A DNA stretch of 64,000 nucleotides from a virus, in IMG/VR virus record IMGVR_UViG_3300010883_019551, positions 1 through 64,000 of that record; one strand, 5' to 3'. Under the pieces are notes generated by a model that saw nothing but the letters and a program-made list of their open reading frames with translations, did no database searches and had not been told where the DNA came from. Made by a program: the position numbers and the translations under genes. Each line of letters starts with the position of its first letter. The first letter of the stretch is position 1. Below, piece after piece: positions 62,982 through 64,000 of this stretch.

Positions 62982-63459
62982 GAGAAGAGCTGCTTTGAAC
63001 CTTGCTGCCTCCTACATTAAATAGGACCTCACACTTAATAACATCACATACTTTAGATTCAGGCACATTTTCGAAAGAATCTCGGTCACCGCCCTTGCAA
63101 AAAAAGTCAGGAGAGAGAATTTCTAATGCACCGCACACAGTTTGACTTTCATCATTCCAAAGTACTGCAAAGTCTACGCTACGGAATCCAGAAATGATCT
63201 CTAGACGTTCTTTCTCATCCATGAAGGCAAACCCCTTCTTCCGTTCTAAGAACCCATCTCCGTTAACTATGATCACTGTAAGGGCATCCTCATGGCGGTT
63301 CCAAGAAATACTACGCATTTCATCGAAACATCTTAAGTGTCCCACGTGTACAGGATCAAACCCACCGGATGTAGCAAATATCTTTTTGCCCGGATGCCAC
63401 TTGTTCAAATGTGCCTTAAAGCGTTCGATATCTGTAAACCCTTTTATTTCTTGAGACAT
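62935..63459 (-). CDS. HxGH nucleotidyltransferase (RfaE2/TagD-like)
   Basis: 174 aa. GGFDPVHVGHLRCFDEM (HVGH at about 38-41) is the nucleotide-binding motif, and MDEKERLEIISGFRSVD is typical of the family. VNGDGFLERKKG and GGSKVQSSSSLV close it. It should join AMP or CMP to a phosphate group. The beside-Nudix arrangement recalls NMN adenylyltransferase/Nudix NAD-salvage pairs in some phages, but the motifs look closer to the RfaE2 group, so substrate is open. It overlaps the helicase end by 16 bp. Confidence 0.75.
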   Translation of the reverse strand: MSQEIKGFTDIERFKAHLNKWHPGKKIFATSGGFDPVHVGHLRCFDEMRSISWNRHEDALTVIIVNGDGFLERKKGFAFMDEKERLEIISGFRSVDFAVLWNDESQTVCGALEILSPDFFCKGGDRDSFENVPESKVCDVIKCEVLFNVGGSKVQSSSSLVSRMERFGKCTIDI

Positions 63460-64000
63460 GATTGAAATCCCTCTGGAAAGTATTGTTTATTTCTAGAGTA
63501 GAAGTAGCCAAAGTCTGAGTCTAAAATGTAGGTAACCGCGTGGTCATGATCGCTTCTTACACTTCGTCCGACTGCTTGCACAATTGTCTTTGCAGTCTGG
63601 AGAGGATACCACCACTTCCATTTATGCATGCGCTTTTTGACCAGCTTATCACCAAGATATGGATAGGGTACTTTGCATACTACTTGAAATCTACTTGCTT
63701 CGTCTACTAAGTCCACACCCTCTGTCATCGAAGGCGAAAGCAAAACAGTGGGCTTCTTTGACGTCAGATGTTTCTTAAGCACTTCTTCTCTGTTGGTCGA
63801 GTCATGAATAAGAATTCGTCCGGACTTGATATTGCGCTTAAGATAGTTTGCGATTTTATAAGAATGAGCATGAATGATACCCTTTTCATTCTCGTGTTGT
63901 TCTAGAATGCTCTCAATTGCCTGGGCTAGTTTTGGTAGAGTTTTGTCAATTTCTTTGTAAGACATCTTTCCGATAGCAAAAGAAAGAATGGGTCGATTCT
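63444..64000 (-). CDS. C-terminal part of a DinG/Rad3-like helicase (partial)
   Basis: The frame is open to the right edge, so the start lies outside the window; at least 185 codons are present. The visible part is the second helicase domain: GIIHAHSYKIANYLKRNI (motif IV region), TVLLSPSMTEGVDLVDE (motif V), and AKTIVQAVGRSVRSDHDHA (motif VI, with the arginines of Q-x-x-GR-x-x-R). It resembles superfamily 2 XPD/DinG-type DNA helicases. The iron-sulphur domain, if any, is out of view. Confidence 0.8.
   Translation of the reverse strand, partial: NRPILSFAIGKMSYKEIDKTLPKLAQAIESILEQHENEKGIIHAHSYKIANYLKRNIKSGRILIHDSTNREEVLKKHLTSKKPTVLLSPSMTEGVDLVDEASRFQVVCKVPYPYLGDKLVKKRMHKWKWWYPLQTAKTIVQAVGRSVRSDHDHAVTYILDSDFGYFYSRNKQYFPEGFQSCLKK

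Noticed and set aside
62935-63459. NMN adenylyltransferase (NadM) of a NadM-Nudix NAD-salvage pair.
   Set aside because: The HxGH motif and neighbour fit, but the sequence around MDEKERLEII and the GGSK...SSS end look closer to RfaE2/TagD enzymes; kept only as an alternative.

Overview
The window reads as part of a large, tailed, T4-like virus (myovirus) of a Gram-negative and probably marine bacterium, not as a bacterial chromosome. Evidence: genes are packed head to tail almost entirely on the minus strand with ATGA-type overlaps. A T4 gp55-type late sigma factor (2248-3024) occurs together with an exact T4-style late promoter TATAAATA on the minus strand at 55235-55242. There are also a gp5-like baseplate protein (248-1858), two giant beta-repeat fibre proteins (39012-50026) and a PIN-PhoH protein. 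No ribosomal, tRNA or central-metabolism genes were seen. Host and habitat are inferences.

Region by region (transcription runs right to left). 1-3301: virion and late-transcription genes (a partial Ser/Gly-rich protein, the baseplate OB-fold protein, a coiled-coil protein, the gp55 sigma factor and a one-TM protein). 3298-38804: about 35 kb of surface-sugar genes (one PD-(D/E)XK nuclease is embedded). They comprise glycosyltransferases (GT2, GT4, GT9, GT29-like and DUF115 types), a nonulosonate/Kdo arm (NeuB-like, KdsA-like and three cytidylyltransferases), an ADP-heptose arm (SIS-HAD fusion, small HAD, split HldE, HldD, heptosyltransferase), UDP-galactopyranose mutase, two UDP-sugar dehydrogenases, a carbamoyltransferase, several methyltransferases, a 2OG dioxygenase, an aldolase, oxidoreductases and a cupin. 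38805-39011: the largest non-coding gap apart from the tmRNA locus, with a candidate promoter and a duplicated motif. 39012-50662: fibre and small virion proteins.

50746-64000: a housekeeping-takeover block. It holds PhoH, a small Cys-rich sigma-region-4 protein (the only plus-strand gene), an FtsZ/tubulin-like GTPase, a one-piece tmRNA with tag ANNDNYEYALAA, a histone-H1-like protein, a YkuK-like RNase H-fold protein, a degenerate GroEL-like chaperonin, the PrkA/SpoVR/YeaH trio, a HAD-Nudix fusion, a nucleotidyltransferase and the end of a DinG/Rad3-like helicase.

How it may work together (inference): the sugar cluster can make CMP-, ADP- and UDP-activated sugars and has the transferases to place them. 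It could decorate the virion (perhaps the giant fibres) or remodel the host envelope during infection. The right-hand block supplies chaperone, cytoskeletal, ribosome-rescue and stress-kinase functions that phages rarely carry together. The most notable points are the size of the sugar cluster, the apparent loss of ATPase residues in the chaperonin, the FtsZ-like protein next to a phage tmRNA, and the PrkA-SpoVR-YeaH trio.
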